A DNA stretch of 64,000 nucleotides from Dyella flava (GCF_016904955.1 NZ_JADIKE010000038.1:372001-436000), one strand, 5' to 3'. Positions 1 through 11,047 are shown, numbered from the stretch's first letter. The notes: generated by a model from the letters alone, not told the origin. A program made the numbers and translations.

Positions 1-144
1 TCGGTTGTGCTCATCCGTGGTGGCCGTGTGAAGGATCTGCCGGGTGTGCGTTACCACACCGTCCGCGGCAGCCTCGACTGCGCCGGCGTCACCAAGCGCC
101 GCCAGGCTCGTTCGAAGTACGGCGCCAAGCGCCCGAAGAGCTAA
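1..144 (+). CDS. rpsL: 30S ribosomal protein S12, 3' end only
   Basis: Only the last 47 codons are in the window; the frame is open from base 1 and stops with TAA at 142-144. The C-terminal protein reads LIRGGRVKDLPGVRYHTVRG followed by a basic tail ending KRPKS, which is the conserved S12 decoding-centre region and C terminus. S12 sits at the A-site decoding centre of the small subunit. It is the first gene of the str operon, followed after 17 bases by rpsG, as is usual in proteobacteria. The 5' part lies outside the window. Confidence 0.97.
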   Translation, partial: SVVLIRGGRVKDLPGVRYHTVRGSLDCAGVTKRRQARSKYGAKRPKS

Positions 145-161
145 GTTAAAGGACACGAAAC

Positions 162-629
162 ATGTCGCGTAAAGGTTCCCATCCCGCCCGTCTGGTCCTG
201 CCCGATCCCAAGCACGGCAGCCAGCTCATCGCCCGCTTCATCAACATGGTGATGAAGAGCGGCAAGAAGTCCGTCGCCGAAGCTATCGTCTACGGTGCGC
301 TGGATCATCTCGGTGAAAAGCACGCCGAGCCGGTGCAGCTCGTCGAGAAGGCGCTGGGCAACATCGCCCCGGCCGTCGAGGTGAAGTCCCGTCGTGTGGG
401 CGGCGCCACCTACCAGGTGCCGGTCGAAGTGCGCCCGGGTCGTCGTATGGCCTTGGCCATGCGCTGGGCGATCGAGGCCGCCCGCAAGCGTGGTGAAACG
501 TCGATGCCGCGCAAGCTGGCTGCAGAATTGCTGGAAGCTTCCGAAAATCGCGGTGGTGCGATCAAGAAGCGTGAGGAAACGCACCGCATGGCGGAAGCCA
601 ACAAGGCCTTCTCGCACTATCGCTGGTAA
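162..629 (+). CDS. rpsG: 30S ribosomal protein S7
   Basis: A 155-residue S7, the usual length for the short form. S7 nucleates assembly of the 30S head by binding the 3' major domain of 16S rRNA. Visible signatures include MSRKGSHPARLVLPDPKHGS at the N terminus (usually MPRR in relatives) and the PVEVRPGRRMALAMRW segment around residue 87. The ATG is preceded by AAAGGACACGAAAC, a good Shine-Dalgarno. It lies between rpsL and fusA in the str operon. In E. coli S7 represses translation of its own operon through the rpsL-rpsG intercistronic RNA; here that spacer is only 17 bases, so the same hairpin is unlikely to be present. Confidence 0.98.
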   Translation: MSRKGSHPARLVLPDPKHGSQLIARFINMVMKSGKKSVAEAIVYGALDHLGEKHAEPVQLVEKALGNIAPAVEVKSRRVGGATYQVPVEVRPGRRMALAMRWAIEAARKRGETSMPRKLAAELLEASENRGGAIKKREETHRMAEANKAFSHYRW

Positions 630-659
630 GCAGTATCGTACGGATTCGAGGTTAGTACC

Positions 660-2786
<2,127 letters not shown>

Positions 2787-2833
2787 TAAGGTTTTCTTCT
2801 CCAAACAACACAGTTCTTTCAGAGGTTTGAGTC

Positions 2834-4024
<1,191 letters not shown>

Positions 4025-4035
4025 GTCGCTGTACG

Positions 4036-4062
4036 GAAACTGCCTGCTTCGCAGGCAGTTTC
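4036..4062 (+). terminator. Hairpin terminator after tuf
   Basis: A perfect 12-bp stem (GAAACTGCCTGC at 4036-4047, TTC loop, complementary arm at 4051-4062) starts 11 bases after the tuf stop. The tail is TCGCAAGTGC rather than a T-run, so it is a strong hairpin but an imperfect intrinsic terminator. It separates the str operon from the S10 promoter just downstream. Confidence 0.65.
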
Positions 4063-4072
4063 TCGCAAGTGC

Positions 4073-4101
4073 TTGTCCTATAGCGAAAGATCCGCTATAG
4101 T
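4073..4101 (+). promoter_or_regulatory. Sigma70 promoter of the S10 operon
   Basis: TTGTCC at 4073-4078 and TATAGT at 4096-4101 are separated by exactly 17 bases, each one or two mismatches from consensus. It lies after the tuf hairpin and before a long leader to rpsJ. An 8-bp inverted repeat, CTATAGCG at 4078-4085 and CGCTATAG at 4093-4100, covers the spacer and -10 region. That could be an operator or a chance product of the -10 sequence. The promoter call is from sequence only. Confidence 0.75.
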
Positions 4102-4421
4102 CGCTGAGTTGACTTGCCGCACAACACATCGTGTTGTTGCGGTCTACCGCGAAATGAGGCACAGGAAGTGCTTCGAGTTCGCTAACAAGGACGTTGCGGG
4201 GATCTCCTGGTTCTAGAGCTAAGTCTCTGTTACTGAAGGGTTTCCGCGTTCGTTATATATCTGGGCAGGCCGGCATACGGCCTGCCCGGCGTTTTGGAGT
4301 CTTTCGGGCGGCAAAAAGATCCGGATGGCTTGTTGTAAGACTTGCAGTGCAATGGGTTGTGCGAGGCGGTGAGAAGCCACCTCGGTTCACAGATTTGTTC
4401 TTTAGATAACAGGACACGGTT
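4102..4421 (+). promoter_or_regulatory. Structured 5' leader of the S10 operon
   Basis: About 320 bases with no gene lie between the promoter and rpsJ. Several hairpins are visible. (1) 4117-4142: an 11/12-bp stem with one bulge and an ATC loop. (2) 4263-4287: a perfect 10-bp GC-rich stem (GGGCAGGCCG, loop GCATA) followed by GGCGTTTT, resembling an intrinsic terminator. (3) 4363-4383: a 7-bp stem with one G-U pair, 38 bases before the rpsJ start. In E. coli the S10 leader is where ribosomal protein L4 attenuates transcription and translation of the operon. Hairpin 2 could play the attenuator role here; this is inference from position and shape. Confidence 0.55.
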
Positions 4422-4733
4422 ATGGCGAACCAAAAGATTCGCATTCGGCTCAAGGCGTTCGATCATCGTCTGATCGACCGTTCGGCCAGCGAAATCGTCG
4501 AGACGGCCAAGCGCACCGGCGCTACGGTTCTCGGTCCGATTCCGCTTCCGACCAAGATCGAGCGCTACACCATTCTGGTGTCGCCGCACGTCGACAAAGA
4601 CGCTCGCGATCAGTACGAAACCCGCACTCACAAGCGCGTGCTGGATATCGTCGATCCCAACGACAAGACCGTGGACGCGCTCATGAAGCTTGATCTCGCC
4701 GCTGGCGTAGATGTTCAGATCAAGCTCGGTTGA
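4422..4733 (+). CDS. rpsJ: 30S ribosomal protein S10
   Basis: A 103-residue S10, full length, beginning MANQKIRIRLKAFDHRLIDR and containing IPLPTKIERYTILVSPHVDK with the conserved loop. S10 is part of the 30S head and doubles as NusE in transcription antitermination. The start has upstream AACAGGACACGGTT. First gene of the S10 operon, 20 bases before rplC, downstream of the long leader. Confidence 0.98.
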   Translation: MANQKIRIRLKAFDHRLIDRSASEIVETAKRTGATVLGPIPLPTKIERYTILVSPHVDKDARDQYETRTHKRVLDIVDPNDKTVDALMKLDLAAGVDVQIKLG

Positions 4734-4753
4734 GCGATAGACAGGATACGAAC

Positions 4754-5395
4754 ATGAGTATCGGACTGGTTGGCCGCAAGTGCGGCATGAGCCGACTCTT
4801 CACCGAAGACGGACGCTCGATTCCGGTGACGCTGATCGAAGCGACGCCGAACCGCGTGACGCAGGTGAAGACGGAAGATAACGATGGTTACAGCGCAGTG
4901 CAGGTTGCTGCCGGCGTCAAGCGCGCCAGCTTGCTGAATGCCGCTGAGAAGGGTCACTACGCCAAGGCGAAGGTTGAGCCGGGTCGTGGCCTCTGGGAAT
5001 TCCGCTTGAATGCGGCTGACCTCGGTAAATATGCCGTGGGCGCCGAAATCAAGGCTGAGGAAGTGTTCCAGGTCGGCCAGATTGTCGACGTGGCCGGCGT
5101 CAGCAAGGGTAAGGGCTTCCAGGGCACCATCAAGCGCCACAACTTCAAGATGGGTGACGCTACCCACGGTAACTCGCTGTCGCATCGTGCGCCGGGTTCT
5201 ATCGGTCAGCGTCAGACTCCGGGTCGCGTGTTCCCGGGCAAGAAGATGTCCGGCCACATGGGCGCGGTGAATCGCACCCAGCAGGGGTTGGAAGTGGTCA
5301 AGATCGACGCCGAGCGTCATCTGATCGCGGTCAAGGGCGCGGTACCGGGTGCGACCGGTGGCGACGTCGTGATCCGCCCGACCACCAAGGGTTGA
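4754..5395 (+). CDS. rplC: 50S ribosomal protein L3
   Basis: 213 residues, starting MSIGLVGRKCGMSRLFTEDG. An upstream in-frame start would add eight residues (MSDRQDTN) overlapping the rpsJ stop, but the ATG at 4754 has an SD-like AGACAGGATACGAAC and gives the family N terminus. L3 binds near the peptidyl transferase centre; the conserved loop GNSLSHRAPGSIGQRQTPGR around residues 145-165 carries the Gln that PrmB methylates in E. coli. Followed after 11 bases by rplD. Confidence 0.97.
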   Translation: MSIGLVGRKCGMSRLFTEDGRSIPVTLIEATPNRVTQVKTEDNDGYSAVQVAAGVKRASLLNAAEKGHYAKAKVEPGRGLWEFRLNAADLGKYAVGAEIKAEEVFQVGQIVDVAGVSKGKGFQGTIKRHNFKMGDATHGNSLSHRAPGSIGQRQTPGRVFPGKKMSGHMGAVNRTQQGLEVVKIDAERHLIAVKGAVPGATGGDVVIRPTTKG

Positions 5396-5406
5396 GGAGA
5401 AACGGC

Positions 5407-6009
5407 ATGGAACTGAATGTTATTGGCGCCAAGCCGCTCAGCGTGTCGGACGATGTGTTCGGTGGCGAGTTCAAGCAGGCCCTGATTCACCAGGTGGTCG
5501 TTGCCTATCAGGCAGGCGGTCGCGCGGGTACCAAGGCGCAGCTCTCGCGCGGCGACCTGTCCGGTACCACCAAGAAGTTCAAGAAGCAGAAGGGCGGTGG
5601 CGCCCGTCACGGTGACTACCGTGCCCCGATTTTCGTGGGCGGTGGTGTGACGTTCGCGGCCAAGCCCCGTAGCTACGAGCAGAAGGTCAACCGCAAGGCT
5701 TATCGCGTGGCGATTCGCTCCATTCTTTCGGAGCTGAACCGTCAGGGGCGTCTAAAGGTAGTCGAGAGCTTCAACATCGATACCCCGAAGACCAAGTCGA
5801 TGGTAGCCAAGCTGGCCGAACTGCAGGTTTCAGGCCGCGTGCTGCTGGTGTCGGAAGATGCCAACGAAGCGCTGTTCCTGGCTTCGCGCAACATCCCGTA
5901 CCTCCATGTGGTGGACGTGGTGGCGCTGAATCCGGTCAGCCTGGTCGGTTCCGACCACGTGGTGATGACCGTTGAAGCGGTCAAGAAGGTCGAGGAGTGG
6001 CTGGCATGA
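5407..6009 (+). CDS. rplD: 50S ribosomal protein L4
   Basis: 200 residues starting MELNVIGAKPLSVSDDVFG after GAGGAGAAACGGC. The long extended loop that lines the exit tunnel is recognisable (GTKAQLSRGDLSGTTKKFKK, then GGGARHGDYRAP). In enterobacteria L4 also acts as the autogenous repressor of the S10 operon, relevant here because the operon has a long structured leader. The stop overlaps the rplW start by four bases (ATGA), implying translational coupling. Confidence 0.97.
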   Translation: MELNVIGAKPLSVSDDVFGGEFKQALIHQVVVAYQAGGRAGTKAQLSRGDLSGTTKKFKKQKGGGARHGDYRAPIFVGGGVTFAAKPRSYEQKVNRKAYRVAIRSILSELNRQGRLKVVESFNIDTPKTKSMVAKLAELQVSGRVLLVSEDANEALFLASRNIPYLHVVDVVALNPVSLVGSDHVVMTVEAVKKVEEWLA

Positions 6010-6299
6010 GCAACGAACGCATTCTCAATACGCTGCGCGCGCCGCATATTTCCGAAAAAGCGGCCCGTCTTGCCGAGAACAACCAGTACGTTTTCGTGGT
6101 TGCCCCCGAGGCAACCAAGGCCGATGTCCGTGCAGCGGTCGAGAAGATGTTCGACGTCAAAGTCGAGCAGGTGAACCTCGTCAATGCCAAGGGCAAGGTC
6201 AAGTCCTTCCGTTTCCGAGCGGGCAGCCGCCAGGGCAAGCGCAAGGCTTACGTCCGTCTCGCCGAAGGCCAGACGATCGACGTGGCCGCGAAGGCCTGA
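6006..6299 (+). CDS. rplW: 50S ribosomal protein L23
   Basis: 97 residues starting MSNERILNTLRAPHISEKAA. L23 sits at the polypeptide exit and docks trigger factor and SRP; the VVAPEATKADVRAAVEKMFD stretch is the family core. The ATG overlaps the rplD stop (ATGA); an upstream in-frame start (MAG) is less likely. Followed by rplB after 17 bases. Confidence 0.97.
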   Translation: MSNERILNTLRAPHISEKAARLAENNQYVFVVAPEATKADVRAAVEKMFDVKVEQVNLVNAKGKVKSFRFRAGSRQGKRKAYVRLAEGQTIDVAAKA

Positions 6300-6316
6300 G
6301 CCAGGAGTTCTGACAG

Positions 6317-7138
6317 ATGGCACTAATCAATCACAAGCCAACCTCGCCGGGTCGTCGTGACGCTGTCAGCGTCCGCACCGAGGGGCTGCACAAGGGCGCT
6401 CCGTACGCGCCGCTGACCGAAAGCCAGTCGAAGACGGGTGGTCGCAACCATTTCGGTCGCATCACCACGCGTCATCGCGGCGGCGGTCACAAGCAGGCTT
6501 ATCGCATCATCGATTTCAAGCGCGACAAAGAAGGCATCGCTGCCAAGGTTGAGCGTCTGGAATACGATCCGAACCGCACCGCGCACATCGCACTGCTGTG
6601 CTATGCCGACGGCGAGCGCCGCTACATCATCGCGCCGGCCGGCGTGGCGGTGGGTGACCGTGTCGTGTCGGGTCACGATGCCCCGATCAAGGTCGGCAAC
6701 AGCCTGCCGCTGCGCAATATTCCGGTCGGTTCGACGGTGCACTGCGTGGAAATGAAGCCTGGCAAGGGTGCGCAGATCGCGCGTTCGGCTGGTGCCTCGG
6801 TACAGCTGATTGCCCGCGAATCCGGTTACGCCACGCTGCGTCTGCGCTCCGGCGAAATGCGCCGTGTGCCGGTCGATTGCCGCGCCACCATTGGTGAGGT
6901 CGGTAACTCCGAGCACAGCCTGCGCAAGCTCGGCAAGGCTGGTGCTACCCGCTGGAAGGGCATTCGCCCGACCGTCCGCGGTGTGGTGATGAACCCGGTC
7001 GACCACCCGCATGGTGGTGGTGAAGGCAAGACCTCCGGCGGCCGTCATCCGGTCAGCCCGTGGGGCACGCCGACCAAGGGTTACAAGACCCGTAACAACA
7101 AGCGCACGCAGCAGTTCATCGTGCGTCGTCGCAAGTAA
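6317..7138 (+). CDS. rplB: 50S ribosomal protein L2
   Basis: 273 residues, the normal length. L2 is needed for subunit association and peptidyl transferase architecture. Signatures: MALINHKPTSPGRRDAVSV at the start, HRGGGHKQAYRIIDFKRDK near residue 53, and the conserved C-terminal segment VVMNPVDHPHGGGEGKTSGG, whose His lies close to the catalytic centre. ATG preceded by GCCAGGAGTTCTGAC. Part of the tightly spaced S10 operon. Confidence 0.98.
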   Translation: MALINHKPTSPGRRDAVSVRTEGLHKGAPYAPLTESQSKTGGRNHFGRITTRHRGGGHKQAYRIIDFKRDKEGIAAKVERLEYDPNRTAHIALLCYADGERRYIIAPAGVAVGDRVVSGHDAPIKVGNSLPLRNIPVGSTVHCVEMKPGKGAQIARSAGASVQLIARESGYATLRLRSGEMRRVPVDCRATIGEVGNSEHSLRKLGKAGATRWKGIRPTVRGVVMNPVDHPHGGGEGKTSGGRHPVSPWGTPTKGYKTRNNKRTQQFIVRRRK

Positions 7139-7150
7139 TAGGAAACCGTC

Positions 7151-7423
7151 ATGCCGCGTTCTTTAAAGAAAGGTCCCTTTGTCGACCTTCACCTCGTGAA
7201 GAAGGTGGAAGCTGCGGTTTCCACTAACTCCAAGCGTCCGATCAAGACCTGGTCGCGTCGCTCCATGATCCTGCCGGAAATGGTGGGATTGACCATCGCC
7301 ATCCATAACGGTCGCCAGCACGTGCCGGTGCTCGTCAACGAAAACATGGTCGGGCACAAGCTCGGCGAGTTTGCCGTGACGCGCACTTTCAAGGGCCATG
7401 GCGGCGATAAGAAGGGCAAGTGA
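7151..7423 (+). CDS. rpsS: 30S ribosomal protein S19
   Basis: 90 residues, MPRSLKKGPFVDLHLVKKVE at the start and GHKLGEFAVTRTFKGHGGDK at the end, typical S19 of the 30S head that works with S13. The start has TAGGAAACCGTC upstream. The stop codon shares one base with the rplV start (TGATG). Confidence 0.98.
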   Translation: MPRSLKKGPFVDLHLVKKVEAAVSTNSKRPIKTWSRRSMILPEMVGLTIAIHNGRQHVPVLVNENMVGHKLGEFAVTRTFKGHGGDKKGK

Positions 7424-7758
7424 TGAGCACCGAAGCCAAAGCGATCCTGCGCAGCGCTCGCATTTCAGCGCAGAAGGCACGCCTGGTAGCTGACCTGGTC
7501 CGCGGTATGCCCGTGGGCCGTGCCAGCGACGTGCTCCAGTTCACCAATAAGAAAGCCGCACACATGGTTCGTAAAGTGCTGCTTTCGGCCGTCGCCAACG
7601 CCGAGAACAATCTGGGCGCGGACGTCGATGAACTGAAAGTCTCGAAGATCTTCGTTGATGAAGGTCCGGCAATGAAGCGTATGCATGCCCGCGCCAAAGG
7701 CCGCGGTTCGCGCATCCTGAAGCGCACGAGCCACATCACTGTGGTCGTTGGTAACTAA
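7423..7758 (+). CDS. rplV: 50S ribosomal protein L22
   Basis: 111 residues, MSTEAKAILRSARISAQKAR at the start. L22 has a globular part on the subunit surface and a beta-hairpin lining the exit tunnel (AMKRMHARAKGRGSRILKR). The ATG overlaps the rpsS stop by one base; the GTG one codon upstream is possible but gives a non-family N terminus. Followed by rpsC after 13 bases. Confidence 0.97.
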   Translation: MSTEAKAILRSARISAQKARLVADLVRGMPVGRASDVLQFTNKKAAHMVRKVLLSAVANAENNLGADVDELKVSKIFVDEGPAMKRMHARAKGRGSRILKRTSHITVVVGN

Positions 7759-7771
7759 GAGGACGTAGACG

Positions 7772-8527
7772 ATGGGTCATAAAGTTCATCCCACCGGTAT
7801 CCGCCTCGGCATTGCCAAGGATTGGAACTCGAAGTGGTACGCCAATAAGGGCGAATTCGCCCAGTACCTCGCTGCCGACCTGAAGGTCCGCGAGATGCTG
7901 CGCAAGAAGCTGGCTGCCGCCGGTATCTCGAAGATCCTGATCGAGCGTCCGGCCAAGACTGCCCGCGTGACGATCCACACCGCCCGTCCGGGCGTGGTGA
8001 TCGGCAAGAAGGGCGAAGATATCGAAAAGCTGCGCAAGGAAGTCAGCGACATGATGGGCGTTCCGGCGCACATCAATGTCAACGAAGTGCGCAAGCCCGA
8101 GATCGATGCCCAGCTGGTCGCCGAGTCGATTGCTCAGCAGCTCGAGCGCCGCATCATGTTCCGTCGCGCCATGAAGCGCGCCGTGGGCAACGCGATGCGC
8201 CTGGGTGCGCTGGGTATCAAGATCAACGTGTCCGGTCGTTTGAACGGCGCCGAGATCGCCCGCTCCGAGTGGAGCCGCGAAGGTCGCGTGCCGCTGCACA
8301 CGCTGCGTGCGGACATCGACTACGGCACCGCCGAAGCGAAAACCACCTACGGCATCATCGGTATCAAGGTCTGGATCTATAAGGGCGAAATCTTCGACCT
8401 GACCCAGGTCGGCCAGGAGCCGAAGGAAGAGCAGAACGCACAGCCGCGTCGTGAGCGCGAGGGTGGCGAGGGCCGTCGTGAAGGTCGTCGCGAGGGCGGT
8501 GAAGGCCGTCGCGAGCGGACGAAGTAA
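7772..8527 (+). CDS. rpsC: 30S ribosomal protein S3 with a charged C-terminal tail
   Basis: 251 residues. The N-terminal KH domain (ARPGVVIGKKGEDIEKLRKE, GXXG motif) and the C-terminal S3 domain (RAMKRAVGNAMRLGALGIKI) are intact. S3 forms part of the mRNA entry tunnel. Beyond the family core, the last ~35 residues are a low-complexity tail of alternating Arg, Glu and Gly (units like GGEGRRE and GRRE repeated). S3 tails vary in length and charge across gammaproteobacteria; this one adds roughly 20 residues relative to E. coli S3. Confidence 0.97.
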   Translation: MGHKVHPTGIRLGIAKDWNSKWYANKGEFAQYLAADLKVREMLRKKLAAAGISKILIERPAKTARVTIHTARPGVVIGKKGEDIEKLRKEVSDMMGVPAHINVNEVRKPEIDAQLVAESIAQQLERRIMFRRAMKRAVGNAMRLGALGIKINVSGRLNGAEIARSEWSREGRVPLHTLRADIDYGTAEAKTTYGIIGIKVWIYKGEIFDLTQVGQEPKEEQNAQPRREREGGEGRREGRREGGEGRRERTK

Positions 8528-8538
8528 GGAGAGTTGCC

Positions 8539-8952
8539 ATGTTGCAACCCAAGCGAACCAAATACCGCAAGCAGTTCAAGGGCCGCAATGACGGCCTGGC
8601 ATTTAGCGCCAACCTCGTCAGCTTTGGCGAGTATGGCCTTAAGGCCACCACGCACGGTGCGCTTACCGCGCGTCAGATCGAAGCGGCTCGTCGTTGCATC
8701 ACGCGTTTCGTGAAGCGCGGCGGCAAGTTGTGGATCCGCGTGTTCCCGGACAAGCCGATCACCAAGAAGCCGATCGAAGTCCGAATGGGCGCCGGTAAGG
8801 GTGGCGTGGAGTACTGGGTCGCACCGATCCAGCCGGGCCGCATGCTTTATGAAATCGAGGGTGTCGACGAGGCCACCGCGCGCGAGGCGTTCCGCCTGGC
8901 CGCCGCCAAGTTGTCGGTGCAGACCCAGTTTGTATCCAGGGCGGTGATGTGA
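8539..8952 (+). CDS. rplP: 50S ribosomal protein L16
   Basis: 137 residues, MLQPKRTKYRKQFKGRNDGL at the start, with GEYGLKATTHGALTARQIEA following. L16 contacts the A-site tRNA elbow. The motif VRMGAGKGGVEYWVAPIQPG includes the Arg that is hydroxylated in E. coli. Stop overlaps the rpmC start by one base. ATG preceded by TAAGGAGAGTTGCC. Confidence 0.98.
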   Translation: MLQPKRTKYRKQFKGRNDGLAFSANLVSFGEYGLKATTHGALTARQIEAARRCITRFVKRGGKLWIRVFPDKPITKKPIEVRMGAGKGGVEYWVAPIQPGRMLYEIEGVDEATAREAFRLAAAKLSVQTQFVSRAVM

Positions 8953-9137
8953 TGGCCATCAAAGACCTAACAACCAAGTCGGCCGAGGAGCTGAAGCAGC
9001 ACCTGCTGGACCTTCGCAAGGAGCAGTTCAATCTGCGCATGCAGAAGGGCACCGGTCAGCTCAGCCAGCCGCACCAGCTGCGCCGTGTTCGGCGCGATAT
9101 CGCCCGCACGAAGTTCGTGCTCGGCGGCAAGAAGTAA
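8952..9137 (+). CDS. rpmC: 50S ribosomal protein L29
   Basis: 61 residues, MAIKDLTTKSAEELKQHLLD then KEQFNLRMQKGTGQL, a two-helix L29 at the tunnel exit. The ATG shares its first base with the rplP stop (TGATG). An in-frame GTG at 8949 would add one residue. Follows the universal order rplP-rpmC-rpsQ. Confidence 0.97.
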   Translation: MAIKDLTTKSAEELKQHLLDLRKEQFNLRMQKGTGQLSQPHQLRRVRRDIARTKFVLGGKK

Positions 9138-9149
9138 GGGACGGCCGAC

Positions 9150-9410
9150 ATGAGCGACAACAACAAACAGGTGCGTACCCTCGAGGGTCGCGTCATTAGC
9201 AACAAGATGGAAAAGACGGTCACCGTACTGATCGAGCGCCAGGTGCAGCATCCGCTGCTGGGCAAGATCGTGCGTCGTTCCACCAAGCTCCACGCGCAGA
9301 ACGATCTTGGCGCGAATGAGGGCGACGTGGTGCGCATCGCGGAATGCCGTCCGCTTTCCAAGACCAAACATCACCGCGTGGTCGAAATCGTCACGCGCGC
9401 CGAAGCGTAA
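9150..9410 (+). CDS. rpsQ: 30S ribosomal protein S17
   Basis: 86 residues, OB-fold S17 with the family signature RTLEGRVISNKMEKTVTVLI near the N terminus and GDVVRIAECRPLSKTKHHRV near the C terminus. It binds the 5' domain of 16S rRNA early in 30S assembly. Last gene of the S10 set; rplN follows after 15 bases with no sign of a terminator, so S10 and spc genes are probably read as one transcript. Confidence 0.98.
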   Translation: MSDNNKQVRTLEGRVISNKMEKTVTVLIERQVQHPLLGKIVRRSTKLHAQNDLGANEGDVVRIAECRPLSKTKHHRVVEIVTRAEA

Positions 9411-9425
9411 GGGGAGGGTGCAGAC

Positions 9426-9794
9426 ATGATCCAGATGCAAAGCACGCTTTCCGCCGCCGACAACAGCGGCGCCAAGGAACTGATGTGCATCAAGGTGCTC
9501 GGCGGCTCCAAGCGCCGTTACGCCGCGATCGGTGACGTTATCAAGGTCACCGTGAAGGATGCCATTCCGCGTGGCAAGGTGAAGAAGGGCGAGGTCTATA
9601 ACGCCGTGGTGGTTCGTACCGCCAAGGGTGTGCGCCGCGCCGACGGTTCGCTGATCCGTTTCGACGGTAACGCGGCCGTACTCCTCAACAACAAGCTCGA
9701 GCCGATCGGAACCCGTATCTTCGGGCCCGTGACCCGTGAGCTGCGCGGCGAGAAGTTCATGAAGATCGTCTCGCTCGCACCCGAAGTGCTCTGA
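9426..9794 (+). CDS. rplN: 50S ribosomal protein L14
   Basis: 122 residues, MIQMQSTLSAADNSGAKELM and later ELRGEKFMKIVSLAPEVL at the C terminus; the length is invariant in bacteria. L14 contacts 16S rRNA across the subunit interface and is the docking site of the silencing factor RsfS. First gene of the spc set. Confidence 0.98.
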   Translation: MIQMQSTLSAADNSGAKELMCIKVLGGSKRRYAAIGDVIKVTVKDAIPRGKVKKGEVYNAVVVRTAKGVRRADGSLIRFDGNAAVLLNNKLEPIGTRIFGPVTRELRGEKFMKIVSLAPEVL

Positions 9795-9808
9795 GGCGGA
9801 GAAGAACC

Positions 9809-10123
9809 ATGAACCGTATCCGCAAGGGTGATCAGGTCCTCGTGATCACCGGTAAAAACAAAGGTCAGCGCGGCGACGTGCTGCGCGTTGAAGGCGATCG
9901 CGTGTTCGTCTCCAACGTCAACCTGGTCAAGCGCCACACCAAGCCGAATCCGCAGGCCAACCAGGCCGGCGGCATCGTTGAGCGTGAAGCTTCGATCCAT
10001 ATCTCCAATGTGCAGCTGTTCAACCCCGCCACGAACAAGGGTGAACGCGTTGGTGCCAAGACGCTCGCAGATGGGCGCAAGGTCCGCGTGTTCCGTTCGT
10101 CTGGCGAGGTCGTGGACGCGTAA
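9809..10123 (+). CDS. rplX: 50S ribosomal protein L24
   Basis: 104 residues with an N-terminal KOW motif (RIRKGDQVLVITGKNKGQRG) and the GGIVEREASIHISNVQLFNP segment typical of L24, an assembly initiator of the large subunit. ATG preceded by GGCGGAGAAGAACC. Twelve bases separate it from rplE. Confidence 0.98.
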   Translation: MNRIRKGDQVLVITGKNKGQRGDVLRVEGDRVFVSNVNLVKRHTKPNPQANQAGGIVEREASIHISNVQLFNPATNKGERVGAKTLADGRKVRVFRSSGEVVDA

Positions 10124-10135
10124 GGAACACAAGTC

Positions 10136-10675
10136 ATGACGCGCCTTGAAAACTTTTACAAAGAACAGGTCATCAAAAAGCTCACCGAGCGTTTTGGTTA
10201 CCAGAACGTGATGCAGGTTCCCCGCATCACCAAGATCACGCTGAACATGGGCGTGGGTGAAGCTGCCGGCAACAAGAAAGTGCTCGAAAATGCCGTGGCT
10301 GATATGACCAAGATCGCCGGTCAGAAGCCGATTACGACCAAGGCGCGCGTGTCCGTGGCCTCGTTCAAGATCCGTGACGGCTGGCCGATCGGCTGCAAGG
10401 TCACCCTGCGCCGTGCCCAGATGTGGGAATTTCTGGATCGCCTGATCAATATCTCGCTGCCCCGCGTCCGCGACTTCCGCGGCGTCTCGGGTCGCGCCTT
10501 CGACGGCCGTGGTAACTACAACTTCGGCGTCAAGGAACAGATCATCTTCCCGGAAATCGACTTTGACGCCATCGACGCCGTGCGCGGTATGGATATCTCC
10601 ATCACCACCACCGCCAAGACCGACGAAGAAGCCAAGGCGCTGCTTGAGGCCTTCAGCTTCCCGTTCCGCAACTAA
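10136..10675 (+). CDS. rplE: 50S ribosomal protein L5
   Basis: 179 residues; VPRITKITLNMGVGEAAGNK and FDGRGNYNFGVKEQIIFPEI are L5 hallmarks. L5 binds 5S rRNA and contacts P-site tRNA. Full length, in the normal place between rplX and rpsN. Confidence 0.98.
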   Translation: MTRLENFYKEQVIKKLTERFGYQNVMQVPRITKITLNMGVGEAAGNKKVLENAVADMTKIAGQKPITTKARVSVASFKIRDGWPIGCKVTLRRAQMWEFLDRLINISLPRVRDFRGVSGRAFDGRGNYNFGVKEQIIFPEIDFDAIDAVRGMDISITTTAKTDEEAKALLEAFSFPFRN

Positions 10676-10693
10676 GAGAGTCGCGAGAGATTT

Positions 10694-10999
10694 ATGGCAA
10701 AGACCTCCATGGTTAACCGCGATATCAAGCGGACCAAGCTCGTCCAGAAGTACGCTGCCAAGCGTGCTGAACTGAAGGCGATCGTGCTGAACCCGAAGTC
10801 CTCGTACGAGGACAAGATGGAAGCGCAGGCCAAGCTGCAGAAGCTGCCGCGTGATGCCAGCCCGAGCCGTCAGCGTAACCGTTGCGAACTGTCCGGCCGT
10901 CCGCGTGGCGTGTATCGCAAGTTCGGTCTCGGCCGTAACAAGCTGCGCGAAGCCACCATGCGCGGTGACGTTCCGGGCCTGCGCAAGGCTAGCTGGTAA
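10694..10999 (+). CDS. rpsN: 30S ribosomal protein S14, zinc-independent form
   Basis: 101 residues. This is the long C-minus S14: no CxxC zinc knuckle, one Cys in RQRNRCELSGRPRGVYRKFG. S14 helps build the 30S head. It is the last gene before a 226-base gap that breaks the spc operon ahead of rpsH. Start ATG preceded by GAGAGATTT, a weak SD. Confidence 0.97.
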   Translation: MAKTSMVNRDIKRTKLVQKYAAKRAELKAIVLNPKSSYEDKMEAQAKLQKLPRDASPSRQRNRCELSGRPRGVYRKFGLGRNKLREATMRGDVPGLRKASW

Positions 11000-11047
11000 G
11001 TGTTTTAAGGGCGCCCCTGCCCCTGGCGGGCGGAGGGCTGCCAGACC

